39,480 nt of DNA, taken from an uncultured Bacteroidales bacterium. Its GTDB lineage: Bacteria; Bacteroidota; Bacteroidia; Bacteroidales; Bacteroidaceae. Below the pieces are notes generated by a model. It had not been told where the DNA came from, ran no database searches, and was given only the letters and a program-made list of their open reading frames with translations. Positions within the stretch are counted from its first letter, which is position 1. Each line of letters opens with the position of its first letter. The stretch lies in the NCBI GenBank assembly GCA_902798705.1, contig CADBXS010000021.1, forward strand, positions 1 to 39,480. The letters run 5' to 3'. Below, piece after piece: positions 1-7,873 of the stretch. Both the position numbers and the translations under genes were made by a program.

Positions 1-90
1 GATGATAGTCTCCACACTATGCTCTTTTATGTAATTTACAATCATTCCATCACCTGCAAACCAGAAGCAGTTCCCTAAACCTTTCATCAT
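1..90 (-). other. possible 5' fragment of an unassigned gene running off the left edge
   Basis: On the minus strand a frame is open from position 177 to the window edge, with a double ATG near position 90. The visible 30 residues begin MMKGLGNCFWFAGDGM and match no family I recognise. There is no convincing promoter or ribosome binding site. It may be a real N-terminus, a degraded gene or chance; it is recorded because nothing else explains the left edge. Confidence 0.2.
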
Positions 91-219
91 AATCTTTGAG
101 ATCCTTGATGTTTTTTGCTTTTGCTTGGGGGATTTTCTATTATTGCGCGAGTTCGGGACATGAAAGTCGTCAAAGAATTATATGGTTATCCGCAATCGTA
201 CCTACGGTTATTGAAAGGA

Positions 220-238
220 GACCGCACTGCGGTCTTTT
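220..238 (+). terminator. short GC hairpin, possible terminator
   Basis: GACCGC (220-225) and GCGGTC (229-234) form a perfect 6-bp stem with a 3-nt loop, followed by TTTT. The stem is short and the T-run brief, so a terminator is only possible. The rest of 1-620 holds a 128-bp repeat and the promoter of the aminotransferase; I see no convincing gene in it. Confidence 0.3.
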
Positions 239-264
239 AGGGGATTGTCTGAAGTGTATGAGGG

Positions 265-392
265 GATTCACTGAGGCGTTCTTTTGGATTCAACTTGTTG
301 CCGAAGGCTCGTCATCGACTTGCCGAGCTTTCGGCGTTGCGATAGCGAAGGTTCGGCAGAACTACGATGAGGGCTCGGCATTTCAGTTGAAT
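265..392 (-). repeat. 128-bp dispersed hairpin element, copy A
   Basis: The reverse complement of this stretch aligns without gaps, at close to 90% by eye, to 28923-29050. Read on the minus strand it opens with ATTCAACT and later has AGTTGAAT, so the ends can pair. Inside, GCCGAAAGCTCG faces CGAGCCTTCGGC as a strong stem with one mismatch. Two separated copies of identical length in opposite orientation point to a mobile or structured-RNA element. No ORF is shared. Confidence 0.8.
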
Positions 393-558
393 CAAATGAT
401 TGCTTCAGCACAATCAAAGAAGAGTATCAGTACATGCGAAGTAGAGAATTATATTGAGCCCGAACTCGCGTTTTATTCGTTGATTTGTCACTCTGCAAGA
501 AAAACAGATGATTCTGAGAACGGAAATGAGGGGGTGAGTGGATGAAATAAGTGCATAG

Positions 559-592
559 TTTCTGCATAAGAAGGATTTTTTTACTAAATTTG
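559..592 (+). promoter_or_regulatory. Bacteroidetes-type promoter of the aminotransferase gene
   Basis: TAAATTTG at 585-592 is a perfect -7 box (TAnnTTTG). TTTCTG at 559-564 is a weak -33 box about 20 nt upstream. Transcription would begin near 599, giving a leader of about 20 nt before the ATG at 621. Confidence 0.55.
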
Positions 593-620
593 CAACCGAA
601 ATCAAAAAACACAAAAGAAT

Positions 621-1673
621 ATGAATTTTTTGGACCGCAACGAGTTCAATTTCGAACCATCAGAGGAGGTTGTCTCCACTCTGAAAAACTTTGACATCGG
701 TAAACTCTGCTTCTATACCCGTATCTACGACCAGGGTAAGAAGAGCATCTTTTCGGAATTCCTTTCAGAGCTGTATGACATCAACGAAAAGCAGATTCTG
801 TTGGGCTATGGTGCTGAAGACTTGCTGAAGAAGACCATCCACTATTTCCTGACTGATGGAGGTAGCAAGACAATGCTCATACCAAAGTTCTCTTGGTGGT
901 ACTACAAGTCGATTGCCAGCGAGGTGGCTGGAACCAGTCTGCAATACCCTGTGTATGAGGATGGCAACACCTACCGCTACGACTTCGAGGGACTGAAGGA
1001 AATGGTGGATGACATCAAGCCAAGGATTCTGCTCGTTGCTTCGCCTAACAACCCTACGGGTAACGGACTGACGACAGAAGAGATGGAAAACCTGGTGAAG
1101 ATGGTGCCACAGGAAACCATCGTGCTGGTGGATGAAGCCTATGCTTCGTTCGTGAGCAACGATGCCTCTTACATCAAGAAACTCATCGAGACTCACGACA
1201 ACATCGTCATTTGTCGCACGCTGTCTAAGTTCTATGGCTTGCCTGGTCTTCGCATGGGCTTTGGATTCATCGGTAAGGGCGAGCAGATGGAGCGTTTCGC
1301 TCACTATGCCAACATGTACCTCGGCTACGACCGCCTGTCGGAAGATGTTGCCATTGCAGCCTTGAAGAGCGATGCCCACTATCGCAAGATTGCAGAAGTG
1401 ATGGCTGAAGCACGAGAGATGTACACGAAGGAACTGAGTCCGCTGCCAGGATTCAAGGTGTATAAGAGTGTGGCAAACTTCGTCCTCATCAAGTATCCTA
1501 TCGAGCTGAAGGAACGCTTGCAGAAGGCTTTTGCTGAACAAGACTACAAGGTGAAGTTCATGAACGAGCCAGACATCGACACTCACATGCGCATCACGCT
1601 CGGACGACGCGAACAGAACCGCCTCGTTTGCGACACCATCCTGAGAATTGCTGGAGAGTTAAAAGTTAAGTAA
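621..1673 (+). CDS. PLP-dependent HisC/CobD-like aminotransferase or decarboxylase
   Basis: A 350-residue fold-type I PLP enzyme of the aminotransferase class I/II, HisC-like group. Visible motifs are SPNNPTG (141-147), DEAY (171-174, pyridine nitrogen and phenol contacts), SK at 202-203 with Lys203 as the Schiff-base lysine in TLSKFYGLPGLRMG, and MRITLG with Arg324 as the probable carboxylate arginine. Length is normal for HisC. The rest of a his operon is absent. Instead a LicC-like nucleotidyltransferase and LicD follow, so a role in surface decoration is likelier than histidine synthesis. HisC relatives include CobD, which decarboxylates threonine phosphate to aminopropanol phosphate, so an amino-alcohol phosphate product is a reasonable guess. 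True HisC or another transaminase remains possible. The 3' end lies in a heptamer repeat. Confidence 0.85.
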   Translation: MNFLDRNEFNFEPSEEVVSTLKNFDIGKLCFYTRIYDQGKKSIFSEFLSELYDINEKQILLGYGAEDLLKKTIHYFLTDGGSKTMLIPKFSWWYYKSIASEVAGTSLQYPVYEDGNTYRYDFEGLKEMVDDIKPRILLVASPNNPTGNGLTTEEMENLVKMVPQETIVLVDEAYASFVSNDASYIKKLIETHDNIVICRTLSKFYGLPGLRMGFGFIGKGEQMERFAHYANMYLGYDRLSEDVAIAALKSDAHYRKIAEVMAEAREMYTKELSPLPGFKVYKSVANFVLIKYPIELKERLQKAFAEQDYKVKFMNEPDIDTHMRITLGRREQNRLVCDTILRIAGELKVK

Positions 1674-1972
1674 CAGTGAAGAAATAAGTTGGGACGTTTT
1701 AAATCCATACATTTATTTTTTATATAACCACGAATTTCACGAATTAAACGAACCTTCAGCTCGGTGAAAGCCAATATAAGATATAATTTTTTCAAATTAC
1801 TCTAATTTAAAAAATGCCAGCATTTTTATTCGTGAAATTTGATGAAATAATCTTTAAACTAATTTGTTAAATTCGAGTAATTCGTGGTTGATAATAATCC
1901 CAAGTTTTTTATCGTTAATAAAAATGCCAATGAGTTGTTTCTTTTATTTTCTTACAATTAACTTTTAACTTA
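1658..1972. repeat. heptamer hairpin arms split by an inserted element
   Basis: GTTAAAAGTTAAG just before 1673 is complementary to TTAACTTTTAACTTA at 1958-1972. The sequence AAAATGCCAATGAG at 1921-1934 resembles the loop of the intact hairpin at 4368-4436 (AAAGCCAATGAG). The inverted-repeat element at 1672-1920 sits between the left arm and this loop, as if it had inserted into a pre-existing hairpin. Confidence 0.55.
1672..1920. repeat. terminal-inverted-repeat element, copy A (~249 bp)
   Basis: The left end GAAATAAGTTGGGACG and the right end TCCCAAGTTTTTTATCGTTA are imperfect inverted repeats. A second inner pair, AACCACGAATT near 1727 and AATTCGTGGTT near 1880, makes the whole element palindromic. 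Related ends recur at 8829-8897, 16789-16944, 17775-17861 and 21873-21897. It carries no ORF and is MITE-like. It fills the 301-bp gap between the PLP enzyme and the nucleotidyltransferase. Confidence 0.7.
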
Positions 1973-1974
1973 CC

Positions 1975-2703
1975 ATGATAGCCATCATTCTTGCTGCGGG
2001 TATGGCCACTCGCCTTCGCCCCCTCACCAACGACCGTCCTAAGTGCTTGCTGCAAGTGGGTTCACGCTGTCTGTTGCAACGCCTTGTGGATGGTATCAAG
2101 AGTGCAGGACTGACCGAAGTGGTTGTGGTGACTGGGTATCGTGCGGAAATGATTCGTGACTTCATCAATGAGCACTATCCTGAGCTGACGGTACACTTCA
2201 TCCACAACGCCGATTTTCAGACTACGAACAACATCTATTCGCTATGGCTCACGCGGGAATACATCGAGGGGCAGGATGCCATCCTCATGGACAGCGACAT
2301 CCTCATGGACCCACTCCTCCTGCAGCGCATGCTTCAGCAGAAGGTGTCGTCTTTGGCACTCAACCGCCACGAACTGGGCGAGGAGGAAATCAAAGTGGTG
2401 GTTGACGAGCAGATGAACATCGTGGAGCTCAACAAGACTTGCGACCCAAAGACTGCCATCGGTGAGAGTGTGGGCGTGGAACTGATGCTCCAACCTTATA
2501 CCACGGCTCTCTTTCCCGAACTGGAAAAGATGATGAACGAGGAGCACCTCGAAAACGTGTTCTACGAGCGTGCCTTCGAACGACTCATACCGCAGGGACA
2601 GACCTTCAAAGTGGTTGACACCACCGACCTTTTCTCCATCGAACTCGACACAGTGGAGGATTTTCAGAATGCTCAAAGACTCATACCGAAGGAGCTGTTC
2701 TGA
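1975..2703 (+). CDS. LicC-like sugar/choline-phosphate nucleotidyltransferase
   Basis: A 242-residue nucleotidyltransferase of the LicC / COG1213 type. The N-terminal NTP-binding loop is LAAGMATRLRPLT (6-18) with the conserved lysine in RPKCL (Lys23). NNIYSL (85-90) is typical of LicC-like enzymes, and MDSDI (105-109) supplies the metal-binding aspartate. Enzymes of this group join CTP and a phospho-alcohol such as phosphocholine, giving CDP-linked donors for LicD proteins. The next gene is a LicD 43 bp downstream, which supports that role. The actual substrate (phosphocholine, phosphoethanolamine or another) cannot be read from sequence. The start ATG lies three bases after a heptamer repeat and has no obvious Shine-Dalgarno. 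Confidence 0.85.
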   Translation: MIAIILAAGMATRLRPLTNDRPKCLLQVGSRCLLQRLVDGIKSAGLTEVVVVTGYRAEMIRDFINEHYPELTVHFIHNADFQTTNNIYSLWLTREYIEGQDAILMDSDILMDPLLLQRMLQQKVSSLALNRHELGEEEIKVVVDEQMNIVELNKTCDPKTAIGESVGVELMLQPYTTALFPELEKMMNEEHLENVFYERAFERLIPQGQTFKVVDTTDLFSIELDTVEDFQNAQRLIPKELF

Positions 2704-2746
2704 GGGAAAAATGATGAATCACTTTTAACGGTTAATTATTCTGTCG

Positions 2747-3562
2747 ATGGCGAATTACGATGTCCGAAGCCTACAAATCAAGATTCTTGATATACTGACA
2801 GCGGTTGACAAGACTTGCCGGCAGCATGATTTGCGCTATTACCTGTGGGCAGGGACGATGATTGGAGCCATCCGTCACAAGGGGTTCATTCCGTGGGACG
2901 ACGACATAGACATTGCCATGCCTCGCCCCGACTACGATCGACTGATTGCCAACTGCAAGGAGTGGTTGCCACAACCCTACGAAATGGTCTGTGCAGAGAC
3001 GGACGACAGCTATCCTCTCCCCTTTGCCAAGATTCAGGATGCTTCCACCACACTCATCGAACGCATGCACCTGAAGTATGTGGGTGGAGTCTATATCGAT
3101 GTGTTTCCCATTGATGGTGTACCCGATGGCTGGTGGCAGCAGAAATGGCATTTCGGACGATACGAATACTACAAGCGTGTGCTCTATCTCCTTTATCGCG
3201 ACCCCTACAAGCATGGACATGGCCCGTCGAGCTGGGTTCCGCTGCTCTGCCGCAAACTCTACACACTGAAGGAGGTGCAAGACAAACTGCACAGCATCCT
3301 CGTACAGTACAGCTATGATGAACAGCCGCTTGTGGCTGACTACGACGATGGTTCGCACGGCATCATGAAGAAGGCTGTTCTCGGCACGCCGACTCCCTAC
3401 ACGTTTGAGGACCGAACAGTGCTGGGCGTGGAACACTACGACACATACCTTACTAATAAATATGGCGACTACATGGTGATTCCTCCACATGATGAACAAC
3501 GCCAGCACAATTTCCACTATCTTGATTTGACAAAATCATACCACCAGAAGAGTAAAAAGTGA
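2747..3562 (+). CDS. licD: LicD family phosphotransferase (first copy)
   Basis: A 271-residue LicD (PF04991) protein. The family signature runs GTMIGAIRHKGFIPWDDDID around residues 36-55, with the acidic cluster DDDID at 51-55 that probably binds metal. LicD proteins transfer phosphocholine-like groups from CDP-linked donors to cell-surface glycans. It follows the LicC-like gene by 43 bp and precedes the kinase, probably in one transcript. It is clearly paralogous to the minus-strand protein at 4437-5285 (both begin MANY and share the HKGFIPWDDD block), but the sequences are well diverged, so the two may act on different acceptors. The stop codon lies within a heptamer repeat. Confidence 0.9.
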   Translation: MANYDVRSLQIKILDILTAVDKTCRQHDLRYYLWAGTMIGAIRHKGFIPWDDDIDIAMPRPDYDRLIANCKEWLPQPYEMVCAETDDSYPLPFAKIQDASTTLIERMHLKYVGGVYIDVFPIDGVPDGWWQQKWHFGRYEYYKRVLYLLYRDPYKHGHGPSSWVPLLCRKLYTLKEVQDKLHSILVQYSYDEQPLVADYDDGSHGIMKKAVLGTPTPYTFEDRTVLGVEHYDTYLTNKYGDYMVIPPHDEQRQHNFHYLDLTKSYHQKSKK

Positions 3563-3640
3563 AAAATGAAAAGTGAAAAATGAAAGCCTATGAGCAATGT
3601 ATTTTTCACTCTTCACTTTTCACTCTTCATTTTAAAGCCT
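3551..3640. repeat. heptamer inverted repeat (AGTGAAA/AATGAAA type)
   Basis: The left arm is built of GTGAAAAATGAAAA units and the right arm of TTTTTCACTCTTCA units, forming a long imperfect hairpin. The loop carries AAAGCCTATGAGCAATG, and AAAGCCTATG recurs directly at the right end (3634-3643). The repeat overlaps the licD stop and abuts the kinase start, so it may attenuate or process the transcript. Confidence 0.65.
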
Positions 3641-4360
3641 ATGTTAGTCACAGCCCCCGAATACGCGCATCTAACATCATTCCTTCAGCAATTGCCGGAG
3701 CGGTTTGCTGAGGGCGAATTGGTGTATGAAGGAAGGAATGTGGTGAGGAGATTCGTGGTGGAGGGACAGACCTTGATGGTGAAACGCTTCAAGAAGGTGA
3801 ATGCCATCCAGCAAATCATCTATACCTTCTTTCGCCCCACTAAGGCGGCTCGTGCCTTTCGCTTTGCCAGGATATTTCGGGAACGAGGCATCAACACACC
3901 TCGCGAAATTGCCTACATGGAGCAAAAGCAGAAAGGATTGTTTGCCATCGGTTGGTTGGTGACCGAAGAGGTGGAAGGAAGGGAAACACATTTGGATTTG
4001 AGGGAAGTGAAGAACTACGACCCCGCTCTTGCCATTGCGGTGGCACAGCAAATCGTGAAGATGCACCGAGTGGGCATTCTGCACGGCGACCTCAACCTGA
4101 GCAATTTTCTGAATACAAAAAAGGCTGATGGCTATCACTTCCAAATGATAGACATCAACCGTTCAAAAATACTTGACGGGGAACCTTCCCGCCAGCAATG
4201 TCTGAAAAACATGGTGCGCATCACGCACCGCCGTGACCTCTACGAATTCATCGTTCGTGCATACGCCAAGGAACGCGGTTGGAACGAAGACGAAACTGCA
4301 CAAGAAGCGCTAATTTTACTCGATGAATTCGAGAAAAAAGGGAAAAGGCTTATTAAATGA
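3641..4360 (+). CDS. lipopolysaccharide kinase, WaaP/KdkA/InaA-like
   Basis: A 239-residue small protein kinase-fold enzyme of the lipopolysaccharide kinase group (PF06293-like). HGDLNLSNFL (148-157) is the catalytic loop with Asp150 and Asn155, and MIDINRSK (169-176) carries the metal-binding Asp171. MVKRF near residue 48 supplies the probable ATP-binding lysine. Such enzymes phosphorylate Kdo or heptose in the inner core of LPS. I chose the ATG at 3641; an upstream in-frame ATG at 3590 would add 17 residues encoded by the heptamer repeat. The gene lies between two licD genes and converges on the second. Alternative: a kinase for another small envelope substrate. Confidence 0.8.
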   Translation: MLVTAPEYAHLTSFLQQLPERFAEGELVYEGRNVVRRFVVEGQTLMVKRFKKVNAIQQIIYTFFRPTKAARAFRFARIFRERGINTPREIAYMEQKQKGLFAIGWLVTEEVEGRETHLDLREVKNYDPALAIAVAQQIVKMHRVGILHGDLNLSNFLNTKKADGYHFQMIDINRSKILDGEPSRQQCLKNMVRITHRRDLYEFIVRAYAKERGWNEDETAQEALILLDEFEKKGKRLIK

Positions 4361-4367
4361 AGAATAG

Positions 4368-4436
4368 TTGAGAGTTAAAAGTTAAAAAGCCAATGAGGAG
4401 CAAATTATTAACTTTTAACTCTTAACTTTTAACTTA
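4368..4436. terminator. heptamer hairpin between convergent genes, probable bidirectional terminator
   Basis: GAGAGTTAAAAGTTAAAAAG pairs with TTAACTTTTAACTCTTAAC across a loop carrying AAAGCCAATGAGGAGCAAA. It fills the gap between the plus-strand kinase and the minus-strand licD and could terminate both. It belongs to the same dispersed class as 3551-3640 and 7489-7549. Confidence 0.55.
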
Positions 4437-5285
4437 CTAAGATTCTTCATTCATTTTCTTTCTGAATTCACGGGTGTCGTTGTACTCACGATAAGGCGTA
4501 TTGAGGTCAACGAAATCGAAACCATGCACACGACGTTTGTTCTCAGGCGGTAGCGTCATGTAGTCGCCAAAGATTTTGGTGAGATATTCGTGAGGTTTTG
4601 CAGGACCCATCAACTCATAGCCTTCGAACATGATAGGAGTAGGTTCTCCAAACACGTCCTTCGTCATCACGCCAAAGGTCTTGTCCTCGAACTCACCGAC
4701 CAATGTGGCGGAATCGTAGTCGTGATACTTCTGGATGCGCTGGATGAAGCGTTGCAGACCTTCGTTGGTGAAGACCTTCTGCACAATCTTTGGCCACCAC
4801 GACGAAGCTCCCTTACCACGCTTGTATGGGTCGCGATTCTTGTTTCTTACAAAATCTTTCATGAAATAGTAAGCCCACACGTGCAACTGGCGCACCACCT
4901 TACTGTTGGAATGCCCTTCGAGCGGGAAGATATCGACATACACGCCACCCAACTGATTGAACCACATACGTTCGATGAGCGTAGTGCTGCTGTCCATCAC
5001 CTTAGGAAAAACCGTAGTGCTCTTGCCGTTCACCTCGAAGCAGTTGAGCTCATAAGGCTCTGGCAACCATTCCTTGGCATGGGCAATGAAGATGTCCAAA
5101 TCGGGGCGAGGCATGGTGATGTCGGCATCGTCATCCCAAGGGATAAAGCCCTTATGGCGAACAGCGCCCAAGAGGGTGCCATCGGCAATGTAATAGCGAA
5201 GTCCATGCTCTCGGCACACCTTGTCAATCACTCGCAGCACTTCCAAAGCCCGCATCTGAAATTCTCGTATTTCGTAATTTGCCAT
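4437..5285 (-). CDS. licD: LicD family phosphotransferase (second copy)
   Basis: A 282-residue LicD protein. The signature block GTLLGAVRHKGFIPWDDDAD spans about residues 36-55, followed by ITMPRPDLD. It shares the start MANY, the HKGFIPWDDD core and the RDPYKRGKGASSW region with the first LicD, so the two are ancient paralogues. One CDP-donor enzyme and two LicDs suggest two attachment sites or acceptors. It is transcribed opposite to the rest of the cluster, from a divergent promoter shared with the GT4 gene. Predicted cytoplasmic or membrane-associated; no signal peptide. Confidence 0.9.
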   Translation of the reverse strand: MANYEIREFQMRALEVLRVIDKVCREHGLRYYIADGTLLGAVRHKGFIPWDDDADITMPRPDLDIFIAHAKEWLPEPYELNCFEVNGKSTTVFPKVMDSSTTLIERMWFNQLGGVYVDIFPLEGHSNSKVVRQLHVWAYYFMKDFVRNKNRDPYKRGKGASSWWPKIVQKVFTNEGLQRFIQRIQKYHDYDSATLVGEFEDKTFGVMTKDVFGEPTPIMFEGYELMGPAKPHEYLTKIFGDYMTLPPENKRRVHGFDFVDLNTPYREYNDTREFRKKMNEES

Positions 5286-5310
5286 ATTGACTGTTCTTTG
5301 TAATTTCGTG

Positions 5311-5318
5311 CAAAATTA
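5311..5318 (-). promoter_or_regulatory. -7 promoter box for the second licD
   Basis: CAAAATTA on the plus strand reads TAATTTTG on the minus strand and matches TAnnTTTG. Transcription would start near 5304, about 19 nt before the ATG. The -33 box is not clear. Confidence 0.45.
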
Positions 5319-5361
5319 TATCTTTTGTTTGGATTTTCTCTTATCTTTATTCAAAAAAAAC

Positions 5362-5369
5362 TAACTTTG
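5362..5369 (+). promoter_or_regulatory. -7 promoter box for the GT4 gene
   Basis: TAACTTTG is a perfect -7 box, about 55 nt upstream of the chosen ATG at 5424. An in-frame ATG at 5325 lies upstream of this box and so is unlikely to be the start. The -33 element is weak. Confidence 0.5.
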
Positions 5370-5423
5370 CCGTTACTTTACCAAAGTAATGACTCACCTA
5401 ACAACCCTCTTTCCCCACTCATC

Positions 5424-6482
5424 ATGAAGAAAAGCGTCTTGCTCGACCTCCGAAACCTCGACAATCCAACCAGTGGATTCGGACAAATTGCCTTCAACTA
5501 TGCTCTCTATTTTGCAGAGTTGGACTTGCCCGACTTGCGCTTCGTGTTTCTCGTGCCAGAAAACTGCACGATGGATTTTGGTAACCAAGTGGAGGTGGTG
5601 CGCTGCACACGCGAAATGAAAAAGCACACGAACCTGCTTCCCAAGGTGGATTTGTGGCATTCGGTCAATCAGCAGCAGAAGATTCGTCGCATTGAGGGCG
5701 AGACAAAATTTCTGCTCACCATCCACGACCTCAATTTCTTGCGTGAGAAGAACTGGTTTCGACAACTGAAACACATCTTCGTGCTGCAACGATTGGTGAA
5801 TCGTGCCGCTGCCATCACCTGCATTTCGGGTTTTGTGGGTGAGGAAATTCAGCAGCATCTCAAACTGAAAGGGAAAACGTTTCAAGTCATTTACAACGGT
5901 GTGGAAAACATTGTCGATAAGCCTCAGGGAAAACCCGCTTTTGCCACGGGACGACCATTCTTTTTCAGTATCGGACAGATTCGGCAGAAAAAGAACTTCC
6001 ACTTGCTCATCGACGTGATGAAGGAATTTCCCGATTACGACCTCTATATTTGTGGGGACGACCATTTCGACTTTGCAAAGACCATCCGCAAACGTCTGGT
6101 TGCAGAACAGGTGAAGAATGTTTTCCTAACGGGAAAAATCACGGAGGAAGAACGCATCTGGCTCTATTCTCATTGCGAGGCTCTGCTCTTCCCAAGTCAA
6201 GGCGAAGGCTTCGGACTGCCTGCCATTGAGGCCATGCAGTTTGGAAAGCCCGTTTTCGTGTCGAACTGCACCTGTCTGCCCGAAATCACAGCAGGACATG
6301 CCTTCGTGTGGAAAGACCTAAAGACCGAGACAATGGTGGAAGGCATTCGCAAGTATCTGCCTGTTTTCAAGGCTGATGCATCCCGTGCAGAGCAAGTCAA
6401 GGCATACGCCAGCACCTTCACTTACCAACGCCACATTGAACAATATCTGGCTCTCTACAGAAAAATTCTCCAGCAAACATGA
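5424..6482 (+). CDS. glycosyltransferase family 4 (GT-B fold)
   Basis: A 352-residue retaining glycosyltransferase. The N-terminal half is the acceptor domain, with TIHDLNFLREKNW near the middle. The C-terminal Rossmann half contains SIGQIRQKKNF, a typical start of the donor-binding domain, and EGFGLPAIEAM, the EX7E motif of GT4 enzymes. It has no membrane span and acts at the cytoplasmic face. The start at 5424 follows the -7 box at 5362. Its stop overlaps the start of the heptosyltransferase remnant (ATGA at 6479-6482), so the two were translationally coupled and probably built the same oligosaccharide. The sugar donor is unknown. Confidence 0.85.
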   Translation: MKKSVLLDLRNLDNPTSGFGQIAFNYALYFAELDLPDLRFVFLVPENCTMDFGNQVEVVRCTREMKKHTNLLPKVDLWHSVNQQQKIRRIEGETKFLLTIHDLNFLREKNWFRQLKHIFVLQRLVNRAAAITCISGFVGEEIQQHLKLKGKTFQVIYNGVENIVDKPQGKPAFATGRPFFFSIGQIRQKKNFHLLIDVMKEFPDYDLYICGDDHFDFAKTIRKRLVAEQVKNVFLTGKITEEERIWLYSHCEALLFPSQGEGFGLPAIEAMQFGKPVFVSNCTCLPEITAGHAFVWKDLKTETMVEGIRKYLPVFKADASRAEQVKAYASTFTYQRHIEQYLALYRKILQQT

Positions 6483-7507
6483 AAAAACTTGTTGTCAGAC
6501 ATATCCTCGTCATCCGTTTTCGTCGAGTGGGCGATTCAGTCCTCAGCATGGGACTCTGCCACAGCTTGCGTCAGACTCATCATCCCGACGTGGACCGCTG
6601 CATCACCTTCAACGATGAGTAAAATCACAACTCACGGCTCTATCTCAAGAAAGTGTGGAAAACGGTGCACGACACACGCTACGACGTCATCATCGACATG
6701 CGCACCACAGTGAAAACACTTTGGTTCTCATTGTTCTCGCGTTCCCGCACGCCTTACCGCATTGGCATCAAGAAAGGTTATGGCTGGGGCATCCTTTCGC
6801 ACAGAGTGGATAATCATGCGAAAGGGACGGGCAATCGTCTCGTGCAGAACAACATGCTGATGAATCCGTTGGCAGAAATTGCCGAACTGAAAAAATCGAA
6901 CGACTTCCGACTATATGTGGAAGAGGAGCGCAAGCAGCAATTCCACCAACTGATGGAGGAAAAGGGCATCGACTTTACTCGTCCTGTCATTCTTGCTACG
7001 CCAACAGCCCGACTGGAGTATAAGGTACTGCCTGCCGAGAGCATGAAGGAAATCCTGCACAAGATTATTGGTACATTCGACGCACAAATCATCTTCAACT
7101 TCGCTGGTAAGGAACGCGACATTGCCCTGCGATATCAGCACGAAATGGGTGACGACCCGCACATCTTCACCAACATCGAGGCTCCTTCCCTACCCGACCT
7201 TTGTGCCTTGGCCTCCAACTGTCACTATTTCTTTGGCAACGAAGGAGGACCACGCCACATAGCCCAGGCACTCAACGTGCCATCGTTCGCAATCTTTCCT
7301 CCCAACATCAAGAAATCAGTCTGGCTTCCCAACGAGGGTGAACGCTTCGCAGGCATCAGTCCCGACGACTTCGTGCCTTACGAAGAACAAATCAGTCAAA
7401 AGATGTCTTACACAGAGCGCATGGCACTCCTCACGCCAGAACGAATCTGGAAACAGTTGGAGCCACACCTTAGAGGAAATCTTTCTGAGTTAAAAAGTAA
7501 AAGTTAA
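6479..7507 (+). pseudogene. broken heptosyltransferase-like glycosyltransferase family 9 gene
   Basis: The ATG overlaps the previous stop. The first 47 codons encode the typical start ILVIRFRRVGDSVLSMG of family-9 heptosyltransferases, then TAA occurs at 6620-6622. The same frame continues without further stops to 7507 and encodes the rest, including VIIDMRTTVKT and the donor-site motif GNEGGPRHIAQAL. Compared with relatives, about 20 residues are missing between SLRQTHHP and DVDRCITFNDE, where the segment ending in APLFEGHP normally lies. So there is both an in-frame deletion of roughly 60 bp and a nonsense codon. A 284-residue product from a GTG at 6653 is conceivable but would lack the acceptor-site start. 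Confidence 0.8.
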
Positions 7508-7549
7508 AAAGGCTAACTGAACAAAGGATTATAACTTTTAACTTATCAA
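7489..7549. repeat. heptamer hairpin after the heptosyltransferase remnant
   Basis: AGTTAAAAAGTAAAAGTTAA faces TATAACTTTTAACTTA. It overlaps the 3' end of the open frame, which ends SELKSKS. It may act as a terminator and is of the same class as 4368-4436. Confidence 0.5.
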
Positions 7550-7578
7550 ATATTTGTCATTCTTATTTTACTATTACT

Positions 7579-7774
7579 ATAGGTTAGCCTCCTGAAATCG
7601 ACGCACCACCCACCCAAACATGCTAATGATGGCTAAAAAACTTCCTCCGCATGAGGAAAAAACTATATGGAAAAGTTTTCCGTACACGCGGAAAACTTCT
7701 CCGTTTATACGGAAAGGTTTTCCATTTATACGGAAAAGCCTTCCATTGAGTTTTTTCCCCATCATTGCTGTTTT
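7579..7774. repeat. palindrome-array element, copy 1 (196 bp)
   Basis: It starts ATAGGTTAGCCTCC and ends near CCCCATCATTGCTGTTTT. The core is a row of about 21-bp units, each centred on a small palindrome such as GGAAAAGTTTTCC or GGAAAGGTTTTCC and spaced by GTTTATAC or ATTTATAC. A second copy is at 17862-18090. The minus strand is open in both copies, with a repeating NGK-x-FR pattern, but nearly all differences between the copies would change the amino acid, which argues against a protein. The gap 7508-7873 holds only this and a heptamer hairpin. Confidence 0.8.
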
Positions 7775-7873
7775 ATGTCCTATGGTTAAGAACATTTAAC
7801 GCTTAGTGATGCAGTATTTCTTGCTTTGTAGAGTCCTAATAGTAGAAGCATTAACGTATAAAACATAACAGAA

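Noticed and set aside
96-545. 149-codon plus-strand open frame near the left edge
   Set aside because: It runs through the 128-bp repeat on the wrong strand, has no family match, and ends just before the real promoter of the aminotransferase.
7577-7795. Minus-strand frame in the palindrome array (and its partner at 17860-18129) as a small repeat protein family
   Set aside because: Both frames are open and share an NGK-x-FR pattern, but about 13 of 14 triplet differences are amino-acid changing and no promoter or ribosome site is seen, so a DNA or RNA role is more likely. Kept as a repeat, not as a gene.
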